A stretch of 64,000 bases of DNA. It comes from Anaerococcus provencensis. GTDB taxonomy: Bacteria > Bacillota > Clostridia > Tissierellales > Peptoniphilaceae. A program made the translations under genes and the position numbers. The first letter of the stretch is position 1; each line of letters starts with the position of its first letter. The notes beneath the pieces were generated by a model. It was not told the DNA's origin. It searched no databases and saw nothing but the letters and a program-made list of their open reading frames with translations. The stretch covers positions 219,789 to 283,788 of the forward strand of contig NZ_HG003686.1 of the NCBI RefSeq assembly GCF_000312365.2, given 5' to 3'. This document shows, piece after piece, positions 34,818 to 43,505 of this stretch.

Positions 34818-34834
34818 AATCTGTGTTTTTTTTC
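34804..34834 (+). terminator. Terminator overlapping the queH stop codon
   Basis: ACACAGAT (34804-34811) and ATCTGTGT (34819-34826) enclose the TAA at 34815-34817, followed by a long T run. Confidence 0.9.
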
Positions 34835-34879
34835 TTTATATGGGTATTTGTATAATAACATAAGAAGAGGAAGTTTGTC

Positions 34880-35191
34880 ATGAAAAATGTATCTTTAATT
34901 AAAAAAATAGAATATAGGGAAAATTCTGGAGAAATCTATCCTGTTACTATTGATATAGGATCTGCTTTCGACAGAGATGGGATAACAGAAGTTTATTCCA
35001 AAATTAAAGATAAGAGTTTGCTTTCCAAGGACTCTCTTGTTTTGGGCAAAAATACCTTTACAATACAGGTTCTTTTGGAAAATATACCCAAAATAGCAAA
35101 AATTTTATTGGATAACAACTTACCTTTTTATGGGATATACGTTCTGTATGACAATTTTTTAGAAATGAATGAAGGAGATAAAAATGAGTGA
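34880..35191 (+). CDS. Small protein of unknown function upstream of ferritin
   Basis: The 103-residue soluble protein has alternating strand and helix predictions (LIKKIEYRENSGEIYPVTIDIG, then IPKIAKILLDNNLPFYGIYVLYDNF), which resembles a small alpha/beta domain of ACT or DUF4926 size. I do not recognise the family. Its 3' end overlaps the ferritin gene by eight bases, so the two are translated together and a link to iron handling is possible but unproven. Confidence 0.6.
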   Translation: MKNVSLIKKIEYRENSGEIYPVTIDIGSAFDRDGITEVYSKIKDKSLLSKDSLVLGKNTFTIQVLLENIPKIAKILLDNNLPFYGIYVLYDNFLEMNEGDKNE

Positions 35192-35696
35192 AAATGTATT
35201 AGATTTATTAAATGAACAAATGAACTTTGAGTATGAATCAGCTTATATTTACAAGGCAATGAGCGCTTATACAGATGATTTGGACCTAGATGGATTCACA
35301 TCATGGCTTGACATCCAAGTTGAAGAAGAAATTTTACATGGTGAAGGCATGAGAAAATTCCTTCAATCAGTAGGATATAAGCCACATTATGCAGCAATCA
35401 GTGAACCAAAATCTGAATACAGCAGTGTAACTGATGTTATAAGATCTGCCCTAGAACATGAAAAAGAAGTAACAAAAAGAATCACACACATAGCAGATGT
35501 AGCACGTGACAGTGATCATCGTGTATTTTCATTTATCCAATGGTACATCGATGAACAAGTTGAAGAAGAAGAAAACTTCACAAAGATGTTAACAAGACTT
35601 GAAAGAGTTGGAGATGACTGGCATTCAGTTTATATGCTTGATAATGAACTAGGCAAGAGAGGCCCAGCAGAAGCTCCTGATGTAACTCCACAATAA
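35184..35696 (+). CDS. Ferritin (bacterial non-haem type)
   Basis: The 170-residue four-helix protein has the diiron ligands of ferritins: Glu in NEQMNFEYESAYIY, Glu-x2-His in EEEILHGEGM, Glu in ALEHEKEVT and Glu/Gln in FIQWYIDEQVEEE. It stores iron and limits Fenton chemistry in the cytoplasm. I start it at ATG 35184, with AGGAG eight bases upstream; the in-frame ATG at 35169 would include that site in the codons. No PerR or Fur box is visible close upstream, in contrast to ahpC. Confidence 0.92.
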   Translation: MSENVLDLLNEQMNFEYESAYIYKAMSAYTDDLDLDGFTSWLDIQVEEEILHGEGMRKFLQSVGYKPHYAAISEPKSEYSSVTDVIRSALEHEKEVTKRITHIADVARDSDHRVFSFIQWYIDEQVEEEENFTKMLTRLERVGDDWHSVYMLDNELGKRGPAEAPDVTPQ

Positions 35697-35697
35697 T

Positions 35698-36405
35698 ATG
35701 AAAAAAATAATTTCAAATTCTAGCCTAATAGCAGGGGTAAACACCAATGGTGGATATATCGACTCACTTAAGCTAGGAGACAAGCCAATATTTTTCCCAA
35801 AGCTTATGGTAAAAATTGGTGATGAATTGAAAGTTAGAGGGGGCATGCATGTGTGTGCCCCTAATTTTGGTGTTTCTACAATTGATGAGAACTTGCCTGC
35901 TCATGGTTTTTGTAGGGATAGAGAATGGAAAATAGAAGAATCAAGTGAATCTAGCATTAAACTTTCATTAGAAGGTGAGGGAGAGTATGAAGATACCTTA
36001 TTCACACTTTTCTATGAACTTACCAATAAATCTTTATTTGCCAGCATAAAAATAGAAAATCAAAGTCAAAGTGATAAGATAATTGCACCAGCTTTTCATC
36101 CTTATTTTTATACTGACCACGAAGATTTTGTAATTGATGATGTGCAAATAAACAAAGAGGATTTGCCAAATAGCATCTATAACAAATCTGAATCTCAAGA
36201 ATTTTCATCAAACGACAATCACATCGTGGTTAAAGGGATTACAAATGTAAATGAATTTGTATTTTGGACTGATTATAAGGGCGAATATATATGCGTAGAG
36301 CCAACTTATAATTCAACTGCCTTCTCTGATCAAAATAAGCAAGCTTATAAATTAGGTCCAGGATCTGACTTCGAATTAAAAATAGAAATTAAAGTTCTTG
36401 ATTAA
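35698..36405 (+). CDS. Aldose 1-epimerase/mutarotase-like protein
   Basis: The 235-residue protein has a galactose-mutarotase-like beta-supersandwich: an N-terminal NGGYIDSLKLGDKPIFFP, then GGMHVCAPNFG, LPAHGFCRDREWKI (the Asn/His region that contacts sugar), PAFHPYFYT with the catalytic His, and YICVEPTYNS with the catalytic Glu. It is somewhat short, closer to YeaD-like hexose-6-phosphate mutarotases. It starts one base after the ferritin stop, so it is probably in the same transcript without an evident functional link. Confidence 0.8.
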   Translation: MKKIISNSSLIAGVNTNGGYIDSLKLGDKPIFFPKLMVKIGDELKVRGGMHVCAPNFGVSTIDENLPAHGFCRDREWKIEESSESSIKLSLEGEGEYEDTLFTLFYELTNKSLFASIKIENQSQSDKIIAPAFHPYFYTDHEDFVIDDVQINKEDLPNSIYNKSESQEFSSNDNHIVVKGITNVNEFVFWTDYKGEYICVEPTYNSTAFSDQNKQAYKLGPGSDFELKIEIKVLD

Positions 36406-36495
36406 TATTATAAAATATTTTCAAATATCTATTGAATTATTTTAAAATGTGGTATAATACTATTAAGAAATTTAAAACGATCGAAGGAGAATGAA

Positions 36496-36771
36496 ATGCT
36501 TACAACAATTTTGTTTTTAGTAGCAGGTGGACTAATATGTGCATTTGTTTTTAGAATTTTATTTGCTATTCTAGGCTTTGTCCTAAGACTAGTTGGTGGT
36601 GTTCTACTACTACCATTTTTAATAATTGCTGGCATTTTGTTAATACCTTTTGCAATACTCGGATTGGGTATAGGCCTTGTAATAAAATTACTACCAATAA
36701 TACTTTTGGGAGGGGCAGGATACTTCCTCTACCAAAAGTTTGCTGATCAAGGTAAATATTGGTACAAGTAA
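36496..36771 (+). CDS. Small glycine/leucine-rich membrane protein
   Basis: The 91 residues are nearly all hydrophobic, forming two or three helices (about 2-25, 28-50, 52-75) with many Gly, Leu and Ile residues, ending QKFADQGKYWYK. AAGGAG precedes the ATG. A TATAAT at about 36452 could be its promoter, and a terminator follows. The family is not recognised. Such proteins may act in envelope stress, but nothing here proves it. Confidence 0.65.
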   Translation: MLTTILFLVAGGLICAFVFRILFAILGFVLRLVGGVLLLPFLIIAGILLIPFAILGLGIGLVIKLLPIILLGGAGYFLYQKFADQGKYWYK

Positions 36772-36779
36772 GATAATAG

Positions 36780-36810
36780 CCGCTACAGTTTGTAAATTGT
36801 GGCGGTTTTT
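36780..36810 (+). terminator. Terminator of the small membrane protein gene
   Basis: CCGCTACA (36780-36787) pairs with TGTGGCGG (36798-36805), with one T-G pair, followed by five T residues. Confidence 0.8.
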
Positions 36811-36931
36811 ATGTGCTTAAATTTGGTTGAATAGATGAAAATCAAAGATTTGTTTTAACTGGTTTTCGGTTTTTAATTATGATTTATAAAGTTATTTTTT
36901 GTTGTATAGTGATTATATTGAGGTGAATAAA

Positions 36932-37480
36932 TTGGAAAATTTGGATAAAATTCATAAACAAGTACATAAGGCCATCCTAGAAGTTATCGATGCTTCTGGT
37001 ATTGGCGAGGACGATATATTAGTTTTGGGTGGATCTACTAGTGAGATTGTAGGTGGTGCGATTGGTAAAGATTCTTCACTTGAAGTTGGAGAAGCTGTTA
37101 TAGATGAGTTTTTGATAATTCTAAATGAAAGAAAAATCAATCTTGCAGTCCAAGGATGCGAACATATAAACAGAGCCCTTGTGGTTGAAAGAGAACTTGC
37201 TAAGGCACGCGGACTTGAGATTGTATCAGTCATTCCAGCCCTTCATGCAGGCGGATCACTTGCAGTTAATGCCTATAAGAAGTTTAATGACCCGGTTATG
37301 GTTGAACACATAATAGCTGATGCAGGTATTGATATTGGCGATACAGAAATTGGCATGCACGTGAAATTTGTTCAAGTGCCGCTGAGAATTACTGAGAAAT
37401 TTGTTGGAAATGCTAGGCTAACAGCGCTTAAATCTAGACCAAAGTTGATTGGCGGAGCACGTGCTGTTTATGAAGTTTAA
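36932..37480 (+). CDS. UPF0340/TIGR01440 family protein
   Basis: The protein has about 182 residues, the normal family length. Features include DILVLGGSTSEIVGGAIGK, LAVQGCEHINRALVVERE, VSVIPALHAGGSLAVNAY and a C-terminal ADAGIDIGDTEIGMHVK. The family (YwlG in Bacillus) has no settled function. I start it at TTG 36932 because GAGGTG at 36920-36925 lies six bases before it. An earlier TTG at 36899 has no site. The FAD-dependent dehydrogenase gene follows after 12 bases. Confidence 0.85.
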   Translation: MENLDKIHKQVHKAILEVIDASGIGEDDILVLGGSTSEIVGGAIGKDSSLEVGEAVIDEFLIILNERKINLAVQGCEHINRALVVERELAKARGLEIVSVIPALHAGGSLAVNAYKKFNDPVMVEHIIADAGIDIGDTEIGMHVKFVQVPLRITEKFVGNARLTALKSRPKLIGGARAVYEV

Positions 37481-37492
37481 AAGGGGATAGAT

Positions 37493-38869
37493 ATGGATTA
37501 TGATGTAATTGTTGTAGGTGCAGGTGCTGCAGGCGCTTTTATGGCCTATGAATTCAAAAAGCTAAATACTGATAAAAAAGTTCTAGTAATTGATGGAGGT
37601 AGGAAGGTTCATGGGAGGACTTGTCCTATAACAGAGGGCAAAGTTGACCATTGTATAGGCTGTAAGCCATGTAATATTATGTATGGCTTTGGTGGAGCAG
37701 GTACCTTATCTGATGGTAAATACAATATAACAACCAACTTTGGTGGAGATTTGCACCAGTACATAGGCGAAAAAAAGGCCATGGAACTTATGGAATACGT
37801 GGATTCAGTTCTCATGGAATTTGATGGTGGAAACGACCTTGAGTTATATTCTACAGATAAAAACGACCTTAAAACTAAGTGTCTAAGGTATGACCTCCAC
37901 TTACTCGATGCCAAGGTTCGCCACTTCGGTACAGAAAGAAACAAGATAATCTTACAAAGAATCTATGACTATGTAAAAGATGACATAGATTTTAAATTTA
38001 TGTCAATGGTCACAGATGTCGACTACCAAGATGGTCAGTATTCTGTGAAAACAGATGATGGTAATACCTACACTTGCAAGGACCTTGTTCTTGCATCCGG
38101 TAGATCTGGATCAAAATGGGTATCTCAAATCTGCGACAAATTCAATATAACAACCAAGAAAAACAGGGTAGACATTGGAGTTCGTGTAGAAGTTCCTGCT
38201 GAAGTTTTCAAGCATATAACAGATGATGTTTACGAAGCAAAGATAATGTATCAAACCAAACAATATAACGACGTTGTAAGGACATTTTGTATGAACCCAT
38301 ATGGTCAAGTTGTTACAGAAAACACCAATGGTGTTCTAACAGTAAACGGCCACTCATACACAGATCCTGCCCTAAGAACAGAAAATACCAACTTTGCTCT
38401 TCTAGTAACAAATAGATTTACAGAACCATTTGAAGACTCAAACGAATATGGCGAATCTATAGCAAAAGTTTCAAATATGCTAGGTGGGGGAGTGCTTATG
38501 CAAAGATTTGGCGATCTTGTCAAAGGACGTAGGTCTTCAGAAAGACGTATGGCAAAATCATTTACCAATCCAACCTTAAATGCCACAGCTGGAGACCTTT
38601 CCCTAGTTATGCCAAAAAGACAACTTGACGACATTATAGAGATGATCTACCAACTAGATAAAATTGCCCCAGGTATGGCAAATGACGACACACTTTTATA
38701 TGGTATAGAAGTTAAATTTTACAACTCTGTAGTAGATGTTGACAATAAATTTGAAACATCACAAAAAGGCCTATACTGCCTAGGAGATGGATCAGGCGTA
38801 ACCCATTCCCTATCCCAAGCATCTGCATCTGGAGTAGAAATGGCAAGGATCCTAAATGGAGAAAATTAA
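37493..38869 (+). CDS. FAD-dependent dehydrogenase (COG2509 type)
   Basis: The 458-residue flavoprotein starts with the dinucleotide-binding motif VVGAGAAGAF (residues 7-16). It has a cysteine-containing HGRTCPITEGKVDHCIGCKPCN stretch that is characteristic of COG2509, the family of NAD(FAD)-utilising dehydrogenases. The C-terminus GLYCLGDGSGVTHSLSQASASG is the second FAD-binding region. The four clustered Cys residues may bind a cofactor. The substrate is not known. Neighbours are UPF0340 upstream and an alpha/beta hydrolase whose GTG start abuts its stop. Confidence 0.85.
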   Translation: MDYDVIVVGAGAAGAFMAYEFKKLNTDKKVLVIDGGRKVHGRTCPITEGKVDHCIGCKPCNIMYGFGGAGTLSDGKYNITTNFGGDLHQYIGEKKAMELMEYVDSVLMEFDGGNDLELYSTDKNDLKTKCLRYDLHLLDAKVRHFGTERNKIILQRIYDYVKDDIDFKFMSMVTDVDYQDGQYSVKTDDGNTYTCKDLVLASGRSGSKWVSQICDKFNITTKKNRVDIGVRVEVPAEVFKHITDDVYEAKIMYQTKQYNDVVRTFCMNPYGQVVTENTNGVLTVNGHSYTDPALRTENTNFALLVTNRFTEPFEDSNEYGESIAKVSNMLGGGVLMQRFGDLVKGRRSSERRMAKSFTNPTLNATAGDLSLVMPKRQLDDIIEMIYQLDKIAPGMANDDTLLYGIEVKFYNSVVDVDNKFETSQKGLYCLGDGSGVTHSLSQASASGVEMARILNGEN

Positions 38870-39682
38870 GTGAAATATTTTTACGAGCAAATTTCAAAAA
38901 AAGATGGAGTGGTCCTAAGAGGGGTAGTGAATACTCCTGATGACTTTGATAAAAATAAGAAATATCCAACAGTAATAATGTACCACGGCTTTGGTGGTGA
39001 TAGGGATGGCAGGACTTGGATGAGGATTCAAAACGCCAAACATCTCACCCAAAGAGGATATTTAGTAGTAAGATTTGATTTTTCTGGAACCAATGAGTCC
39101 GATGGCAACTTCTATGATATGACCGTCACAAGAGAGCTTTACGAAGCCAATATGATTTATGATTTCACAAAGACTAGGTCATATGTAGATAAGGATAGGA
39201 TTTATCTCATCGGCCACTCACTTGGAGGAGTTATATCAACTCTCATAGGAGAGAAAATTAACCCAAGGGCCATAGCCCTACTTGCACCAGCTAGCGATAT
39301 GAATAACATTGACTATCTAAAGGTTGCAGTCCAAATCAGAGTAGAAGATGAATATAGTAACTTAAGTGAAATAGAGAAAATCAAAAAAATCAAAGACCTA
39401 GAAGATATGGATATAGGTGGGGAGAAGCTTCACAGAAGATTTTGGTTGGACTTCTTAAGATATGATATCTACGGTGCAGCAGAAAAATATAAGGGAAATG
39501 TCCTAATCCTTAGAGGTAACCAAGACGAGCTTGTATTTAGAGATTCAAATGAGAAGTTATATAAAGCTTTCCCACACTGCCAATATGAAGAAATCGATGG
39601 AGCAGATCACTCATTTACCAACTACGATCACAGGCAAATAATATTTGACAAAATGTATGAGTTCTTTGAAGAGAATAAGTAA
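38870..39682 (+). CDS. Alpha/beta hydrolase
   Basis: The 270-residue hydrolase has the oxyanion loop MYHGFGGDRDG, the nucleophile elbow GHSLGG (Ser near 117), an Asp in RGNQDELV and the catalytic His in GADHSF, so the triad is complete. It is cytoplasmic, of the serine aminopeptidase/esterase-like type. The start is GTG directly after the preceding TAA, with GGAG about nine bases upstream. An intrinsic terminator ends the transcript, and a group II intron sits immediately beyond it. Confidence 0.88.
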   Translation: MKYFYEQISKKDGVVLRGVVNTPDDFDKNKKYPTVIMYHGFGGDRDGRTWMRIQNAKHLTQRGYLVVRFDFSGTNESDGNFYDMTVTRELYEANMIYDFTKTRSYVDKDRIYLIGHSLGGVISTLIGEKINPRAIALLAPASDMNNIDYLKVAVQIRVEDEYSNLSEIEKIKKIKDLEDMDIGGEKLHRRFWLDFLRYDIYGAAEKYKGNVLILRGNQDELVFRDSNEKLYKAFPHCQYEEIDGADHSFTNYDHRQIIFDKMYEFFEENK

Positions 39683-39686
39683 AACT

Positions 39687-39711
39687 AGCCACAAGAAAAT
39701 GTGGCTTTTTT
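39687..39711 (+). terminator. Terminator used as group II intron target (site 1)
   Basis: AGCCACA (39687-39693) and TGTGGCT (39700-39706) followed by T residues; the intron begins a few bases later. Confidence 0.88.
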
Positions 39712-39713
39712 AG

Positions 39714-40291
39714 GTATGACGGGCATGTTCTAATGCTGGGGTGAAAATCCCTACAGAGCGTAGTTACCAACGAATCTAATAGAGACTTGCAAGTTTTAGA
39801 TGGTGACATCTAGGAGAGAAGAACGGGTAGCGAAATCGTGGCTTGACGAACAGGAACAGAATACAAGGCGTAACAGGTGGGCAAGCTAGCTAAAGATAGC
39901 AAAGGCCCAAAAGGTAACCGTAAACCCAAAGCGTAAATTCTGCAAGTAAACGATGAAAGTAATAGGACTTATCCCGTGAGGTCTCATAGACGACACAGTA
40001 GTAACAACGAACTATGAGAAGTCAGAAGAATCCATAGTAGCGAAGAAGTTTCTGTAATGGAGATGGAGCGAAGGGAGGAACAATATTTATTGTAATATTT
40101 GAAAAGGATGCACTATGACTTGATGAAATACAAGAAATGACGTATTCATTCCTCAAGGTTCGGATACAAAAAGAATAAAGTTAAATAGTTTCATCAGAAA
40201 TAAACAATATGATACAAGAGATTGAACCGCCGTATGCCGAACGGCACGTACGGGTGGTGTGAAAGGGACTAGATTTTAGCCCCTATTCGAT
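39714..40291 (+). mobile_element. ORF-less group II intron, IIC type (copy 1)
   Basis: The 578-bp element begins GTATGACGGGCATG and ends CTATTCGAT. A domain V is recognisable at about 40226-40258: CCGCCGTATGC, a GAAC tetraloop region and GCACGTACGG, with the CGC-type triad of class C introns. It lies directly behind an intrinsic terminator, the preferred insertion site of that class. No reverse transcriptase frame is present, so mobility would need a protein supplied in trans. Compared with the copy at 53650, the 3' strand of domain V has one extra G (GTACGGGTGG against GTACGGTGG), which disturbs an otherwise perfect helix. Confidence 0.88.
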
Positions 40292-40382
40292 TTGCACTAA
40301 AGCCCTTAGGGGCTATTTTTCTTTGCACTAATTAATAAAAGGGTAAAATCATAAGCAGGAAAAGTCTCATTAGGAGGAAGAA

Positions 40383-40652
40383 ATGAAAGCTATACTAACA
40401 GTCATAGGAAATGACCAAGAAGGAATTATCTATAAAATTTCTAAAGTTTTATATGAATACAATATCAATATCCTTGATCTAAGCCAAACTATAATGGAAA
40501 ATCAATTTGTAGGAATGTTTAATATCGACTTTACAAAGTCAGAGGCAGACTTTGCTGAGATTAAGAAGGCCTTTGATAAGCTAGCCGATGCGAACAATCT
40601 CGAAATAAGAATCCAAAACGAAAAGCTCTTTGACGCTATGCACAGGATTTAA
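40383..40652 (+). CDS. ACT-domain protein (UPF0237)
   Basis: The 89-residue protein is a single ACT domain: [36 protein letters not shown] gives the beta-alpha-beta ligand-binding turn. UPF0237 proteins of this size nearly always precede a UPF0210 gene, as here, and probably sense an amino acid or related ligand to regulate it. The next gene starts two bases after its stop. AGGAGG lies before the ATG. Confidence 0.9.
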   Translation: MKAILTVIGNDQEGIIYKISKVLYEYNINILDLSQTIMENQFVGMFNIDFTKSEADFAEIKKAFDKLADANNLEIRIQNEKLFDAMHRI

Positions 40653-40653
40653 T

Positions 40654-42009
40654 ATGGATAAGAATAATATTATTGAAACAATCAAAATGCTAGATGAGGA
40701 AAATCTCGACATCAGGACCCTTACTATGGGTATTTCCCTTTTTGATTGTATAGACAAAGATTATAAAAAAGCATGTGATAAAATTTATGATAAAATCTTA
40801 AGAGAAAGCAAGGACTTTATCAAGACTTCTAAGGAAATCTCTGCAATATATGGTGTGCCAATCATTAATAATAGGATATCTGTTACACCAATTTCTCTTA
40901 TTGCGGCAGCGACAGACCTTGACGATTACACTCCATTTGCCGAATGCCTCGACAGGGCGGCCAAGGACGTTGGAGTAGACTTTATAGGGGGCTTTTCTGC
41001 CCTAGTTCAAAAGGGCATGACCAAGGCTGATGAGATTTTGATTAAATCTATCCCTAAGGCCCTATCGAATACCGACCTGGTATGTTCAAGTGTAAATGTA
41101 GGATCAACTAAGGCAGGAATCAACATGGATGCTGTAGCCATGTGCGGGGAGGTCGTAAAAGATTTGGCAGAAAAAACTAAGGATACAGATGCCCTAGGAT
41201 GTGCCAAGCTTGTAATATTCTCAAATGCCGTAGAGGATAATCCCTTTATGGCAGGAGCCTTCCACGGAGTAAGTGAGGCCGATACAGTAATTAATGTCGG
41301 AGTTTCTGGACCTGGAGTAGTAAAGGCAGCAATTTCAGGCAAGGATGATCTTCCAATCAATGAAATCTGTGAGATTATCAAAAAGACAGCCTTTAAAATC
41401 ACTAGGATGGGCGAGCTTGTAGCAAGAGATGTCTGCGATAGACTTGGCAAGAGCTTCGGAATCCTTGATCTATCCCTAGCTCCAACGCCAGCAATTGGCG
41501 ATTCTGTAGGAAGAATCTTAGAAGAGATTGGAATGGATAATGTAGGGGGACACGGAACAGTTGCAGCCCTAGCCCTACTCAATGACGCTGTAAAAAAGGG
41601 CGGTCTTATGGCAAGTGCCTCTGTCGGAGGACTTTCCGGTGCCTTTATACCAGTGAGCGAAGATGAAGCGATGATTAAAGCAGTAGATGGAGGACATTTG
41701 ACCTTTGACAAGCTAGAAGCCATGACCTCTGTTTGCTCTGTTGGTCTTGACATGATTGCAATCCCCGGCTCTACAAGCTCAGCTACAATTTCTGCCATGA
41801 TTGCAGATGAGGCGGCAATAGGAATGATAAATGCAAAAACAACTGCAGTTAGAATAATCCCAGTTCCAGGAAAGGAAGTTGGAGATTATGCCGAGTTCGG
41901 TGGACTTTTAGGCTATGCACCAATTATAGATATAGGAAATTCAAATTCAGATAAAATGATCAAAAGAGGCGGCCACATACCAGCCCCTGTTCACTCATTC
42001 AAAAACTAA
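40654..42009 (+). CDS. UPF0210 (PFL family) protein
   Basis: The 451-residue protein belongs to UPF0210/DUF711, distantly related to pyruvate formate-lyase-like folds but of unknown activity. The sequence ends in the conserved stretch [18 protein letters not shown] and contains [21 protein letters not shown] and [18 protein letters not shown] start it at ATG 40654, giving the usual length; an upstream in-frame ATG at 40630 lies inside the ACT gene. The pair ACT-UPF0210 is conserved in Firmicutes. It likely acts in the cytoplasm on a ligand sensed by the ACT protein. Confidence 0.9.
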   Translation: MDKNNIIETIKMLDEENLDIRTLTMGISLFDCIDKDYKKACDKIYDKILRESKDFIKTSKEISAIYGVPIINNRISVTPISLIAAATDLDDYTPFAECLDRAAKDVGVDFIGGFSALVQKGMTKADEILIKSIPKALSNTDLVCSSVNVGSTKAGINMDAVAMCGEVVKDLAEKTKDTDALGCAKLVIFSNAVEDNPFMAGAFHGVSEADTVINVGVSGPGVVKAAISGKDDLPINEICEIIKKTAFKITRMGELVARDVCDRLGKSFGILDLSLAPTPAIGDSVGRILEEIGMDNVGGHGTVAALALLNDAVKKGGLMASASVGGLSGAFIPVSEDEAMIKAVDGGHLTFDKLEAMTSVCSVGLDMIAIPGSTSSATISAMIADEAAIGMINAKTTAVRIIPVPGKEVGDYAEFGGLLGYAPIIDIGNSNSDKMIKRGGHIPAPVHSFKN

Positions 42010-42018
42010 GGAGGAAAT

Positions 42019-42546
42019 ATGGAAAACAAAAATCCAATTGTAACATTTGAAATGGAAAATGGAGATACTTTCAAGGCCGAACTCTACCCAGAAGTTGCTC
42101 CAAACACAGTAAGAAACTTTATCTCACTTATAAATCACAATTTCTACGACGGAGTAATCTTTCATAGGGTAATCAAAGGCTTTATGATCCAAGGAGGAGA
42201 CCCAGAAGGAAGAGGAATTGGTGGTCCTGGCTATGCTATCAAGGGAGAATTTGCTGCAAATGGCTTTGAGAATAACCTAAAACACGACAGAGGAGTTCTC
42301 TCCATGGCAAGGTCTATGATGCCAGATAGTGCAGGTAGCCAATTTTTTGTAATGCACAAAGACAGCCCTCACCTAGATGGCCAATACGCAGCCTTCGGCA
42401 GAGTAATCGAAGGAATGGATACAGTAGATAAGATAGCAGAAACAAAAACTGACTTCCAAGATAAACCAAAAGAAGATCAAGTGATGAAGACAGTAACAGT
42501 AGAAACTTTCGGCGTAGACTATGATGAGCCTGAGATAATTGAATAA
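42019..42546 (+). CDS. Peptidyl-prolyl cis-trans isomerase, cyclophilin type
   Basis: The 175-residue protein has the cyclophilin core: FYDGVIFHRVIKGFMIQGGDPEGRGIGGPGY with the catalytic Arg-Val, GVLSMARSMMPDSAGSQFFVM with the Gln-x-Phe pair, and LDGQYAAFGRVIEGMD. It catalyses proline isomerisation in the cytoplasm; there is no signal peptide. AAGGAGG precedes the start, and a strong hairpin terminates the gene. Confidence 0.94.
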   Translation: MENKNPIVTFEMENGDTFKAELYPEVAPNTVRNFISLINHNFYDGVIFHRVIKGFMIQGGDPEGRGIGGPGYAIKGEFAANGFENNLKHDRGVLSMARSMMPDSAGSQFFVMHKDSPHLDGQYAAFGRVIEGMDTVDKIAETKTDFQDKPKEDQVMKTVTVETFGVDYDEPEIIE

Positions 42547-42550
42547 TGTA

Positions 42551-42594
42551 AATAAGCATAGCTAAGTTAGATTGTGGCTATGCTTATTTTTTAA
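42551..42594 (+). terminator. Terminator of the cyclophilin gene
   Basis: A perfect 12-bp stem AATAAGCATAGC (42551-42562)/GCTATGCTTATT (42577-42588) followed by T residues; it borders the end of the convergent AraC gene. Confidence 0.9.
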
Positions 42595-43406
42595 TTTCTA
42601 TAATTTTTGTAAATATTTCTATATCTAGTTGGAGTCATATTTTCGTATTTTTTAAACATTCTAATGAATATACTCTGAGACTTATAACCTATTTGTTTAG
42701 ATATTGTATCTATGGTTTGATTTGTATTTATTAGCAAGTCTTTTGCTTTAGACATTCTTACTAATATTATATAAGTTTTAAAATTATAACCTGTTATTTT
42801 TTTGAAATGTCTACTTACTTCATATTTATTTATATAAAACTTTCTCTCTATCATTTCTAAATTTATATCTTCCATATAGTACTCATTTATGTAGTCTTGA
42901 ATCTTGTATATTATTTCTTCAAATTCTTCTCTTTCTCTCTTGAAAAAGTATTCGTTAGATCTAAATATAATAATCATAACTTGGTTGAAAATAAGATTGG
43001 AATAATGGGAAGATAATATAAGTTTAGGTTCCTCATTGATTAAAATATCGAATAGATTCACAACTTCTTTTGCTTCAGTATTTGTCAAATTAAATACATA
43101 TGGAAAATCTATAGGCCTACTTTGGAAAATTTTGATGTATATTTCTGAAGGTAATAGATTTATTTTTAATATATTATCAATATTTACAACATATCGCTTA
43201 TAGGGATAAGTATTGATAATCATAGAGTGCTTTTCAAGGTTGGATATAACAACCAAAGAGTTTTTATTTGCTAATACTTTCTTATTTTCTATCAAAAAAG
43301 TACTACTTCCGCTTGTTATAAAAATAAGCTCTACATTATTATGATAATGTGTATTTTCAATATTATTCTTATTTTCAGTGTAATAAATATTTATATTATC
43401 TTCCAA
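42591..43406 (-). CDS. AraC-family transcriptional regulator of the PTS/redox operon
   Basis: The 271-residue regulator has an N-terminal cupin-like sensor (about 10-90; THYHNNVELIFITSGSSTFLI, LVVISNLEKHSMIIN) and a C-terminal double helix-turn-helix. The latter includes MIERKFYINKYEVSRHFKKITGYNFKTYII and the canonical SKQIGYKSQSIFIRMFKKYENMTPTRYR. It is divergent from the 10-kb operon starting at 43506 and most likely activates it in response to a sugar-derived inducer. Streptococcal glycosaminoglycan loci use a LacI-type repressor (RegR) instead. Confidence 0.9.
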   Translation of the reverse strand: MEDNINIYYTENKNNIENTHYHNNVELIFITSGSSTFLIENKKVLANKNSLVVISNLEKHSMIINTYPYKRYVVNIDNILKINLLPSEIYIKIFQSRPIDFPYVFNLTNTEAKEVVNLFDILINEEPKLILSSHYSNLIFNQVMIIIFRSNEYFFKREREEFEEIIYKIQDYINEYYMEDINLEMIERKFYINKYEVSRHFKKITGYNFKTYIILVRMSKAKDLLINTNQTIDTISKQIGYKSQSIFIRMFKKYENMTPTRYRNIYKNYRN

Positions 43407-43430
43407 ACTATCCTCCTAAATACAAGAAAT

Positions 43431-43484
43431 GTAAATAGAATTACAAAAATTACTATCTTTATATTTACTTTACTATGTTATAAT
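43431..43484 (+). promoter_or_regulatory. Operon promoter with probable AraC binding repeats
   Basis: TATAAT at 43479-43484 has a poor -35 (TCTTTA at 43456-43461), as expected for an activator-dependent promoter. GTAAATA (43431-43437) and TATTTAC (43462-43468) form inverted repeats that could bind the divergent AraC regulator. Confidence 0.5.
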
Positions 43485-43505
43485 CGCAATTAAAGAGGAG
43501 GATGT

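Noticed and set aside
39714..40291. Group II intron reverse transcriptase on either strand
   Set aside because: No frame longer than short fragments; the whole element is only 578 bp and minus-strand frames there are incidental.
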